A stretch of 64,000 nucleotides of DNA from assembly GCA_018606805.1 (NCBI GenBank), contig JAGYWI010000002.1:248001-312000 (forward strand), in the 5' to 3' direction. The stretch's first letter is position 1. Every line of letters begins with the position of its first letter. The DNA is from Candidatus Magnetomicrobium cryptolimnococcus (lineage in GTDB: Bacteria; Nitrospirota; Thermodesulfovibrionia; Thermodesulfovibrionales; Magnetobacteriaceae). Shown here piece by piece: positions 56,500-64,000 of the stretch. The position numbers were made by a program, and so were the translations under genes. A model generated the notes under the pieces. The model had not been told where the DNA came from, did no database searches, and was given only the letters and a program-made list of their open reading frames with translations.

Positions 56500-56976
56500 T
56501 TATTCAGGCAGAAAGTCATAATCACTCAGTTGCTCAAATGTGTATGGACACTCGATAGGCAAAATGTTTTTACTAATACTTGTCTCTTTTTGAAATGATA
56601 CACTTGAATTTTTAAATTCTTCATTAACGATTACCTCTATACCATATTTAAGACTTGGACTATCTTTTAGTAAACGGTTAATCTCTCTCCTTTGAGTATT
56701 TATTGTTTTAATCCAGCTTGTTGAACGTTTATTCTGTTGATACTGCCATTTAAGTAAATTTGTTATTAATCTTTCTAATCTACTTGCCAGCTCTCTTTTG
56801 TCCCTCCTGCTTATACTCTCTAATTCCTCTGCTATGTTCTCTATATCTATTTCGCTAAGTCTACCTTGTTTTAACAGTTCAGCATTATACAAACCCCATT
56901 GATAAAAATCACGCTCATACAATGATTGCTCTGTGGTTGTGTTGGTTATTTGCATTGTAGTGTTTTGATTGTCCAT
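56500..56976 (-). CDS. DUF29-family protein
   Basis: A 158-residue protein. LYERDFYQWGLYNAELLKQG, IDIENIAEELESISRRDKRE and LERLITNLLKWQYQQNKRST are the DUF29 signature. Function unknown; the family is often multi-copy near mobile DNA. It lies just outside the IS1-like composite. Confidence 0.85.
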   Translation of the reverse strand: MDNQNTTMQITNTTTEQSLYERDFYQWGLYNAELLKQGRLSEIDIENIAEELESISRRDKRELASRLERLITNLLKWQYQQNKRSTSWIKTINTQRREINRLLKDSPSLKYGIEVIVNEEFKNSSVSFQKETSISKNILPIECPYTFEQLSDYDFLPE

Positions 56977-57168
56977 AAACTATTGTACCACAACGTATAT
57001 TATTTGCCTAAATTTTTTAAGAATTTTTTTTTATATTATTAAAATAGTGAAAGCTTATAGTCCTTTCTAATTTTTTCTTCTATATTTTTCTTTTCCTTTA
57101 CTATTTCTAAAACCGAAAAGATAATGTACAATGGATTTTATCCTAACAATTAGGGAGGTGTTTTTTAT

Positions 57169-59130
57169 ATGCAAAGATTTAGAAGCATTAAATTCAAGTT
57201 TATGTATTTAATAACGGCGTTATTACTTATTGTTACCGGTTTTGTTATATTCAAAGACATAAGCAGCATGAAGGAATTACTTTACAACGAAAATAAATTG
57301 TTAATAGAGCGCTTTGATGTCAATCTCAAAAAAGATATGGAAGAAAAGGTTGATATTCTTGGCCTTTCCATGGACATGCTCTTGCATAATCCTGAGATAA
57401 TCAAGACATTTGCAAACAGGCAACGTGAACCTTTGGCAAATCTTACTGTTAAATATTATAATGAAATCTTACATGCTAAGTATGGTATTAAGTATTTTCA
57501 TTTCCATTTGCCACCGGCTATCAGCTTTTTACGTGTTAATAATCCTAACAAATACGGCGATGACCTATCGCAAAGCCGAAACATGGTTGTCAACGCAAAT
57601 AAGGACAGGGTTGCTCAAAAGGGTATAGAAGTTGGCAAAAGTGGTCTTGGGCTTAGGGTTATAGAGCCGGTATTTTATGAAGGGGTACATATTGGCAGTA
57701 TCGAGTTAGGGATAGAATTAGAAGATGTTTTAAAAATCATTAAGCAAGAAACTGGTAGTGAATATGCTTTAGGTATCTTTTCTGACATTTATCAAACATT
57801 TAATAAAAACACACAAGATAGTATTATAAATAAAGGCACTGTTTTTTTTGATTTTTCTGAAACACATGTAAAGGGCATTATGAATAAATTTTTTGAAACA
57901 GATAGGGGCAGTTTGGTTAAAATAGACGATAAATATTTTATTGGGAGTTTTTTTGACATAAAGGATTATTCGGATAAGGTTATTGGTAAAATTCTTGTCA
58001 TTAAAAACGTTACCTATGGTGTTAATGTTATGAGGAATAACATTATATTAAAAATCGTATTATATATAGCAGGGGTTTTGGCAATCATAATAGCCATTTT
58101 TGTTGTTACTAATAGACTAATAATACGTCCGCTTGGTGTGGCCATTAATTATACTCAAATGATAGGGGATGGCAACTTGGATATAGTCATAGAGTCAGAC
58201 AGGAATGATGAGATAGGGTTTTTATTTACATCATTAAATAATATGATTATACAAATGACCTCTGTAATAAAAAAGGCTAAAACTGTAGCAGATGCTGTTG
58301 CCCATTCAAGCCATAACCTTAACTTAGCATCTTCTGATATGTATGGCGGTATTGGTAATCAGGCAGACAAGGCATCACAAATAGCAACGGCAGCTACACA
58401 GATGGAGCAAACTACTAAGGAAATAGCTAAAAATACCTCCTCGATAGCCTCCTTTGCCGCAAACACGTTAAATCTTGCAAGGGAGGGGGAAAGTATAGTA
58501 AAAAAGAGCGTACAAGAAGTAAAGAGCATAGAAACCTCCGTATCAGCACTATCTAGCATGATAACAGTGCTTGGCGAAAAATCCAAACAAATAGGTGCCA
58601 TAGTAAACTCCATATACGAAATAGCAGACCAGACCAATCTATTAGCCCTAAATGCCGCCATTGAATCAGCCAGAGCCGGTGAGCTGGGGCGGGGCTTTGC
58701 AGTGGTTGCCGATGAGGTGCGTAAACTTGCTGAAAAAACCACTAAGGCTACTGCTGATATAGGCGTTATGATACAGTCCATTCAAAGTGAAACAAGTAAA
58801 GCTGTAACATCTATGGATGACAGCCTTGAAAAGGTGTCGGCTGGGGTTACGCTTACTGCCAATGCCGGCAAATCCCTTACTAAAATAGTTAGCAGTGTTA
58901 CTGAGCTGCAAGTAAGAGTAGAGGAGGTTGCATCCTCAACAGAGGAGATGATTAACGTAACCACACAGGTTGGCAACGACATAGATATAATTGCCTCCAT
59001 TTCCACTGATAACAAAGAGCATGCTGACCACTTAGCTAAATCTTCCAAAACACTTGAAGAGCTTTCATTAGAGTTAATGGATGTTATTAATCGCTTTCAA
59101 GTAAATGATACGCTTTATATACCTAAATAA
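57169..59130 (+). CDS. Methyl-accepting chemotaxis protein
   Basis: A 653-residue receptor. Membrane helix 1 (about 10-28), a large periplasmic Cache-like sensor (30-285), helix 2 (about 293-315), HAMP (318-370), then the signalling coiled coil with the hairpin tip [20 protein letters not shown] (about 483) and [15 protein letters not shown]. No C-terminal NWETF-type tether. It shows the cell is chemotactic. AGGGAGGTGTTTTTTAT precedes the ATG. Confidence 0.95.
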   Translation: MQRFRSIKFKFMYLITALLLIVTGFVIFKDISSMKELLYNENKLLIERFDVNLKKDMEEKVDILGLSMDMLLHNPEIIKTFANRQREPLANLTVKYYNEILHAKYGIKYFHFHLPPAISFLRVNNPNKYGDDLSQSRNMVVNANKDRVAQKGIEVGKSGLGLRVIEPVFYEGVHIGSIELGIELEDVLKIIKQETGSEYALGIFSDIYQTFNKNTQDSIINKGTVFFDFSETHVKGIMNKFFETDRGSLVKIDDKYFIGSFFDIKDYSDKVIGKILVIKNVTYGVNVMRNNIILKIVLYIAGVLAIIIAIFVVTNRLIIRPLGVAINYTQMIGDGNLDIVIESDRNDEIGFLFTSLNNMIIQMTSVIKKAKTVADAVAHSSHNLNLASSDMYGGIGNQADKASQIATAATQMEQTTKEIAKNTSSIASFAANTLNLAREGESIVKKSVQEVKSIETSVSALSSMITVLGEKSKQIGAIVNSIYEIADQTNLLALNAAIESARAGELGRGFAVVADEVRKLAEKTTKATADIGVMIQSIQSETSKAVTSMDDSLEKVSAGVTLTANAGKSLTKIVSSVTELQVRVEEVASSTEEMINVTTQVGNDIDIIASISTDNKEHADHLAKSSKTLEELSLELMDVINRFQVNDTLYIPK

Positions 59131-59132
59131 AA

Positions 59133-59381
59133 ATGCTTTGCAATAATAATATACCAAAAAATAAGGGCTTGCCCCTACAGGAAAAAAGTAAAGAATTTAT
59201 AGTCATAGAACTCTTGAGAAAAGGAGTAATATCGCAAGGTAAAGCCTCAGAGTTATTAGAAATAAATAGGTATGACTTTCTTAACTTGATGACAAAATAT
59301 AATATACCAGCAATAGATATGACTGATAAGGAACTGGAACAAGAGCTCAATCAAGATATTTTTAAAGAAGAAATAAGTTGA
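59133..59381 (+). CDS. UPF0175-family small protein
   Basis: An 82-residue protein. KEFIVIELLRKGVISQGKAS then ELLEINRYDFLNLMTKYNIP is the UPF0175 helix-turn-helix-like core, related to antitoxins. Its N-terminus (IPKNKGLPLQ) is encoded by ATAAGGGCTTGCCCCTACAG, also found between the cas2 genes, so the original start may have been altered by a repeat. It lies two bases after the MCP stop. Confidence 0.7.
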   Translation: MLCNNNIPKNKGLPLQEKSKEFIVIELLRKGVISQGKASELLEINRYDFLNLMTKYNIPAIDMTDKELEQELNQDIFKEEIS

Positions 59382-59450
59382 CTTTATATAGAATATAATA
59401 AATTTTTCCATAATTTATCTTGGTATAAACGGGGAATAAGTGATAACACT

Positions 59451-61019
59451 ATGAACATTGACGCTATTAGACAAATTGGCAAAGATTTACTTAAAATGGT
59501 ACCAAAGTACCGTTTTGCAGATAACGCTATGCACAGTATACAGGTAGGGGCAGCTGGGGATAAGACCTTTCCCATGGATAAGGCAGCCGAGGATATAATT
59601 TTAGCTCATCTTAAAGCCTTAAATGAACCCATGATGATAGTTTCTGAGGAGATTGGCTTTGTTAAACTTCATGGTGGGGGGCGCATTACCGTATTGGTAG
59701 ACCCGATAGATGGCAGTAAGAATGCTGTTACGGGGCTGCCTTTTTTTTGTACAACAATGGCGGTTTTGGATGGTAACAAAATCGGTGATGTTTTTTTAGC
59801 ATATACGATAAACTTAATAAGTGGTGATGAGTTTTGGGCAAAAAAGGGCGAAGGGGCATATCTAAATGGAAGGCTTATAAATACGAAAAAAGGCTCTAAC
59901 ATTGACTCTCTGTACTATGAAGTTAGAAATCCGTCAAAGGAAATCCCTATGCTTACAGAGCTATTTGCTAAGGCAACACGCACTCGGTGTTACGGAGCGA
60001 TGGCCTTGGCTTTAGCGCACATGGCAGCTGGAGCCGCTGGCGTTTTTGTTAGTCCATCTAAATCAAGACCTTTTGATTTTGCAGGAGGTGTTTTACTTGT
60101 AAAGGAGGCTGGCGGCATTGTCTCAGACATTAATGGTAATTCCATTGATGACGTAGAGGCTGGGATTAAGCATGCCACTACTATTTTGGCCTCAGCAAAC
60201 ACGGAGATTCACGAAAGGGCTTTAAAACATCTAAGGGAGGAGGCGCTTTTCAAGCACAGTGCCTTTAAATGGGAAGGCGGACTTATTAGGGCTATAGGGG
60301 AGCCGGATTATGTGGAGTTTTCAGAACTGTGCGGCGTAGATGATGCTATAATTAAACTAAAGCAAAACACGGAGCAGTTGCTTTCGGGGCTGCCGGCTAA
60401 CAATGTGCTTTTATGGGGACCAAGAGGCACGGGCAAATCCTCTTGTGTAAAGGCACTACTGAGCTGCTACCAAGCAAGGGGACTCAAAATGATAGAAGCA
60501 GCCAGAGACGATTTAGTAAACGTAAGTGCGCTTTTAAATCTTTTAAGGGGGAGGACTCAGAAATTCATCATTTTCTGTGATGATCTATCCTTTGATAGGG
60601 AAGAAACCGAGTATCGGCACTTAAAGTCTATACTTGAGGGTGGATTAGAGCGAAGACCTGCAAACGTCTTACTCTATGCAACGTCAAACAGACGTCATTT
60701 AATGCCAGAACTTATTTCAGACAATATGCCCGTTAGGGATGCAAACGGTGAACTTCACCCCTGCGACTCTCTTGAAGAGAGGGTCTCACTTAGCGACCGC
60801 TTTGGCTTAAAGGTGGGTTTTAGTAAGTTTGATAAAAATACATATTTAGACATAGTTAACAATTATATTAAAAAACGAGGCATAAAAATACCTGACGATG
60901 AGCTTATAGGCAGGGCTATGGAGTGGTCAATTCGTCAGGGTGGCTACACTGGCAGGGCTGCCAGACAATTTGTTGATAATCTTGAAGGACTGCTTGCACT
61001 TCAAAAAGGGAGGAAATGA
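59451..61019 (+). CDS. Inositol-monophosphatase / AAA (DUF815-like) fusion
   Basis: A 522-residue two-domain protein. Residues 1-265 are an inositol-monophosphatase/FBPase-type phosphatase: IVSEEIG, LVDPIDGSKNAVTG (metal site, about 84) and RPFDFAGGVLLVKEAGGIVS. Residues about 270-522 are a DUF815-type AAA ATPase: VLLWGPRGTGKSSCVKALL (about 322), IIFCDDLSFDREETEYRHLK (Walker B) and LYATSNRRHLMPE. The joined frame is continuous. Substrate and role are unknown. Its stop overlaps the next gene by four bases. Confidence 0.88.
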   Translation: MNIDAIRQIGKDLLKMVPKYRFADNAMHSIQVGAAGDKTFPMDKAAEDIILAHLKALNEPMMIVSEEIGFVKLHGGGRITVLVDPIDGSKNAVTGLPFFCTTMAVLDGNKIGDVFLAYTINLISGDEFWAKKGEGAYLNGRLINTKKGSNIDSLYYEVRNPSKEIPMLTELFAKATRTRCYGAMALALAHMAAGAAGVFVSPSKSRPFDFAGGVLLVKEAGGIVSDINGNSIDDVEAGIKHATTILASANTEIHERALKHLREEALFKHSAFKWEGGLIRAIGEPDYVEFSELCGVDDAIIKLKQNTEQLLSGLPANNVLLWGPRGTGKSSCVKALLSCYQARGLKMIEAARDDLVNVSALLNLLRGRTQKFIIFCDDLSFDREETEYRHLKSILEGGLERRPANVLLYATSNRRHLMPELISDNMPVRDANGELHPCDSLEERVSLSDRFGLKVGFSKFDKNTYLDIVNNYIKKRGIKIPDDELIGRAMEWSIRQGGYTGRAARQFVDNLEGLLALQKGRK

Positions 61020-63634
61020 AGATGACAATGCAACAATATTTTCACGAAACAGTTGAAAAGTATAAAGAAAAAATCGCCTTTAACTATTACGGTAACGACG
61101 AGAAATGGCAAGCGTTGACATACCTTGACCTATACGAGCTGGTACAGGGTATGGCATCCAAACTCAGGCACATGAAGGTTGTAAAGGGCGACAAGGTGGC
61201 AATATGTGCCGAAAATCACCCACACTGGTGTGCGGCGTATCTTGCTATTATTATGCGGGGGGCTATTTGTGTGCCCATAGATAGCGAATTGGGAATACAA
61301 GAGATAGAAAACATCGTCAAAAGCGCTGGTGCTAAAATAATTTTTATGAGCACTTCAATAGCCCCAAAACTTGAAACACTCTCTGTACAAACGATAAGCC
61401 TGCCCTTTACGCTTGAAAAGAAACACTGCCCAGTTTACGAAGTCATCGAATTGGAAGAAACCGACATAGCATCAATAATCTATACCTCCGGCACAACCGG
61501 TACACCTAAAGGAGTTGTGCTTACGCACAGGAATTTTTGCTCAGACGCCGAGGCCGTCATTGAAACCGGCCTCCTTAAAAGTACCGACAGGGTTTTATCT
61601 ATATTGCCACTACACCATACCTACCCTTTTATGTGCACCTTTGTAGTACCCATTGTCTTTGGCGGCGGTACGGTTACCTATCCAAAGAGCCTTAAATCAC
61701 CTGACCTTGTTGATGCCATAAAGACAAAGGGAGTAACTGTACTAATAGGAGTGCCGCGGGTGCTTGAGATGCTATTAAATGGCATAGAAAAAAAGCTTGA
61801 AACACTTCCAAAGCCAGTGTATCCAATGATTAACGGAATAAGGGCTCTTAGTGGCAAACTCAAAACGGCAACCGGTGGGTTTAATCTTGGCTATGCCATA
61901 TTTCAAAACACGATACACAGTGCCTTTGGCACGCAGTTTCGATTTATGGCCTCTGGTGGGGCTAAGCTTAACCCAACTGTTATGATGAAACTTGAAGCGC
62001 TTGGCTTTACCGTCATTGAAGGCTACGGGTTAACTGAAACCTCTCCAGTTTTAACCTTTAATCGTGAAAATAAACGAAAAGCTGGCTCTTGCGGCAAGCC
62101 TTTAAATGGTGTAGACATTAAAATTGCAGCCGAGGGCGAAATCATTGTAAAAGGTCCAATGGTCATGAGCGGTTATTACAATATGCCGGAAGAAACCGAA
62201 AAGGTACTAAAAGATGGTTGGTTTTATACAGGCGACGTTGGACATATAGATAAGGATGGGTATTTGTACATTACCGGACGCCTTAAGGAAGTAATCGTTT
62301 TAAGCTCAGGTAAAAACGTTTACCCTGAAGACCTTGAAAAAAAATACGCCGCTATACCGTTAATCGAGGATATATGTATTTATGGCAGCGGTGATGCCAA
62401 AATTACCCTCCAAGCGTTAATAGTGCCGAATTTCGACTATGCCAAACAGATGAAAATAGCAAACATACACGAGGCTTTAAAATGGGACATCTACGAAGTA
62501 TCCCAAACCCTGCCATCTTACATGCGTATACAAGGCTTTACGCTAACAAAAGAAGCACTGCCCAAAACCCGTCTTGGCAAGATTCAGCGCTTTCGCATAC
62601 ATAAAAAAATAGCCGCAGAGCTTGCGGCAGAAAAACCAACTAAGACACAAAAAGATTTAAATGGGGAAAACGCCTCCAATGGCATACTTTTAAAGGTAAA
62701 GGATACGTTAAAAACCATAGGCGACATCGAACGAGAAATATACAGCACCGATAACATAGAGATAGACCTTGGCTTTGACTCTCTAAAAAGAATAGAAATG
62801 CTGAGTGCCCTTGAGGAAAGTTTTAAGCTAAAACTACCGGAAACCTTTGGCTTAGATATTCAAACAGTAGGTGAGCTTGCAACGGCTATTGCCAACCATA
62901 AAGACAGCGCCAAAGCCTCTGACTACGAAAAGACAACACAAACGGGCTTTGCCGAAATCATTAGTCGCCCACCAAGTCCCAAAGAGTTGCAACTAAGCGG
63001 CATTGGCAATAGCGGTGTTAAAACCATAATAAAAACCCTAGCAACGCCAATGTTAAGCGCAGCCTTTACAAGGCTATTTAATGGCAGCGTTAAGGGCATT
63101 GAAAACCTCCCCAAAACCCCCTACATACTGTGTCCCAACCACGTAAGCTATATAGATGCCCCTGTAGTGTGGGCAGCCATGCCACAATCAATAAGGGAGA
63201 TTCTATATTTTCAAGGCTCAAGGGAGTTTTTCCATAACCGTTCACTTGGCTGGTTTGCAAAGGCAGCTAACGTGATTTTAATAGACCCGGATGCCTATTT
63301 AAAAGGAGCACTGAGCATATCAGCACATTTACTAAGGCAGAGCAAGGCACTTTGCATATTCCCGGAAGGCGGCAGAAGCGACGGCAATATCCAGACATTT
63401 AAAAGGGGCATTGGCGTGCTTTCTTATCATTGCAATGTACCGCTTGTGCCAGTTTATCTTAAAGGTACAGCAGAGACTATGCCAAGGGGACAGGTCTTGC
63501 CAAAGTTATCAGATATTGTTGTATTAATAGGTAACCCTATAGTACCTCAAGATGTTGCAAGTACAGTAAGCGATGTCTATCAGGCTATTGCTGATAAGGT
63601 AAGGGATGAGGTCTTAAGACTAAAAATGCAATGA
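61016..63634 (+). CDS. Acyl ligase-ACP-PlsC acyltransferase fusion
   Basis: An 872-residue three-domain protein. AMP-binding acyl-CoA/ACP ligase (1-545): YTSGTTGTPKGVVLTHRNF (about 155), GYGLTETSPVLTF and YTGDVGHIDKDGYLYITGR. ACP-like domain (about 560-625) with DLGFDSLKRIEM (phosphopantetheine Ser). PlsC-type acyltransferase (about 680-872) with PNHVSYIDAP (H-x4-D) and FPEGGRSDGN. It probably activates a fatty acid, holds it on its own ACP and transfers it to lysophospholipid or glycerol-phosphate. Coupled with the phosphatase-AAA gene. Confidence 0.9.
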   Translation: MKMTMQQYFHETVEKYKEKIAFNYYGNDEKWQALTYLDLYELVQGMASKLRHMKVVKGDKVAICAENHPHWCAAYLAIIMRGAICVPIDSELGIQEIENIVKSAGAKIIFMSTSIAPKLETLSVQTISLPFTLEKKHCPVYEVIELEETDIASIIYTSGTTGTPKGVVLTHRNFCSDAEAVIETGLLKSTDRVLSILPLHHTYPFMCTFVVPIVFGGGTVTYPKSLKSPDLVDAIKTKGVTVLIGVPRVLEMLLNGIEKKLETLPKPVYPMINGIRALSGKLKTATGGFNLGYAIFQNTIHSAFGTQFRFMASGGAKLNPTVMMKLEALGFTVIEGYGLTETSPVLTFNRENKRKAGSCGKPLNGVDIKIAAEGEIIVKGPMVMSGYYNMPEETEKVLKDGWFYTGDVGHIDKDGYLYITGRLKEVIVLSSGKNVYPEDLEKKYAAIPLIEDICIYGSGDAKITLQALIVPNFDYAKQMKIANIHEALKWDIYEVSQTLPSYMRIQGFTLTKEALPKTRLGKIQRFRIHKKIAAELAAEKPTKTQKDLNGENASNGILLKVKDTLKTIGDIEREIYSTDNIEIDLGFDSLKRIEMLSALEESFKLKLPETFGLDIQTVGELATAIANHKDSAKASDYEKTTQTGFAEIISRPPSPKELQLSGIGNSGVKTIIKTLATPMLSAAFTRLFNGSVKGIENLPKTPYILCPNHVSYIDAPVVWAAMPQSIREILYFQGSREFFHNRSLGWFAKAANVILIDPDAYLKGALSISAHLLRQSKALCIFPEGGRSDGNIQTFKRGIGVLSYHCNVPLVPVYLKGTAETMPRGQVLPKLSDIVVLIGNPIVPQDVASTVSDVYQAIADKVRDEVLRLKMQ

Positions 63635-63639
63635 AAAAG

Positions 63640-63775
63640 AAGAGTGGTGGAAAACCCTTTTAGATAAAATGGGTGCGGAGGTGCGCCTCCGCACCCATTA
63701 CGGGAGTGCGCCTCCGCACCTTTGGCGGGAGTGCGCCTCCGCACCTTTGGCGGGAGTGTGAGGGCAGCGCCTTCA
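63640..63775. repeat. Hairpin and GGTGCGGAGGCGCACC-type repeats, copy 6
   Basis: GTGGAAAACCCTTTTAGATAAAATG is followed by GGTGCGGAGGTGCGCCTCCGC palindromes and then by two tandem units of about 28 bp beginning CGGGAGTGCGCCTCCGCACC. The closing arm of the hairpin is missing. It follows the fusion gene stop. Confidence 0.65.
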
Positions 63776-63841
63776 CTGTATATTTGTTTTTTTAATAAGG
63801 AGTTTCATAAACAGTTACAAATTTTAAATACAGACAAATTC

Positions 63842-63871
63842 TTGACATTATATATCAAATTGATATATCAT
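63842..63871 (+). promoter_or_regulatory. Putative promoter overlapped by a palindrome
   Basis: TTGACA (63842-63847) is followed at 16-18 bases by TATATC/TATCAT. The spacer holds ATATATCAA-A-TTGATATAT, a near-perfect 19-bp palindrome suited to a repressor. No clear gene starts before the window ends; a short frame after GGAGGTGCTTAATA stops at once. Confidence 0.4.
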
Positions 63872-64000
63872 AAAGAAAATCATGAATGTCTCAGTAGCTC
63901 AATGGGGAGGGCGATTGAATGACATATCTGTGGTCTTTCTATTTAGAATCGTGGAGGTGCTTAATAATGTTATTTGTCAATTGCGCATAATATTTATTAT

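Noticed and set aside
63889-63920. tRNA-like start (TCAGTAGCTCAATGG with a D-arm-like GCTC/GGGC)
   Set aside because: No anticodon arm, T-arm (GTTCGAATC-like) or acceptor complement follows. At most a 5' tRNA fragment.
63722-63922. 66-residue frame at the right end
   Set aside because: Begins in tandem GGTGCGGAGGCGCACC-type repeats and has no Shine-Dalgarno or family resemblance.

Overview
The window is an AT-rich bacterial chromosome segment. It encodes a Gram-negative envelope (heptosyltransferases, a GmhB-type phosphatase, GDP-fucose genes), several very large multi-domain histidine kinases, and many short palindromic repeats. Protein style (short EF-Ts, PocR/PAS kinases, ligase-ACP-PlsC fusion) fits a deep-branching Gram-negative lineage such as Nitrospirota or Desulfobacterota. 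That placement is inference; there is no rRNA or tRNA gene to settle it.

Layout. 1-5.5 kb: a dynamin-like GTPase running off the left edge, then the translation operon rpsB-tsf-pyrH-frr with a small ORF, facing truA. 5.6-13.8 kb (minus strand): a tightly packed glycan or cell-surface operon with two paralogous alkaline-phosphatase-superfamily phosphodiesterases, a PQQ-type beta-propeller, a PIG-L deacetylase, a GNAT protein and a GT4 glycosyltransferase that carries an in-frame palindromic repeat. A divergent GT9 gene follows.

14.9-30 kb is an accessory region dense with miniature mobile elements. It holds a two-gene unit with a HEPN-type RNxxxH protein, and a small CRISPR adaptation locus: cas6, RT-cas1, cas2, cas2. 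The reverse-transcriptase part of RT-Cas1 has lost its whole catalytic core, so about 100 residues of RT N-terminus join directly to an intact Cas1. There are two different Cas2 genes, cas6 lacks an ordinary start codon, and no CRISPR array or effector gene is visible. Then come a 1.47-k residue hybrid kinase with three receiver domains, its neighbour secreted protein, a REC-PAS-HisKA_2 kinase, and decayed transposon, nuclease and toxin-antitoxin pieces.

30-47 kb: smc, a TPR protein, pncC, fcl-gmd, hflX, a type II restriction-modification pair (MjaII/TdeIII-like nuclease), a RelE-type toxin-antitoxin pair, an orphan HicB, a heptosyltransferase-GmhB fusion, dtd, a metal-binding HMA protein and small membrane proteins. 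47-54 kb: two more large sensor kinases. 54-57 kb: an IS1182-type remnant and an IS1-like composite element around a Uma2 gene with an 8-bp target duplication. 57-63.6 kb: a chemotaxis receptor, a UPF0175 protein, an unusual inositol-monophosphatase/AAA (DUF815-like) fusion, and an acyl ligase-ACP-PlsC fusion.

The strongest candidate for something undescribed is the CRISPR adaptation locus with a catalytic-core-less RT-Cas1, tandem Cas2 and a miniature element in two of its three intergenic gaps.
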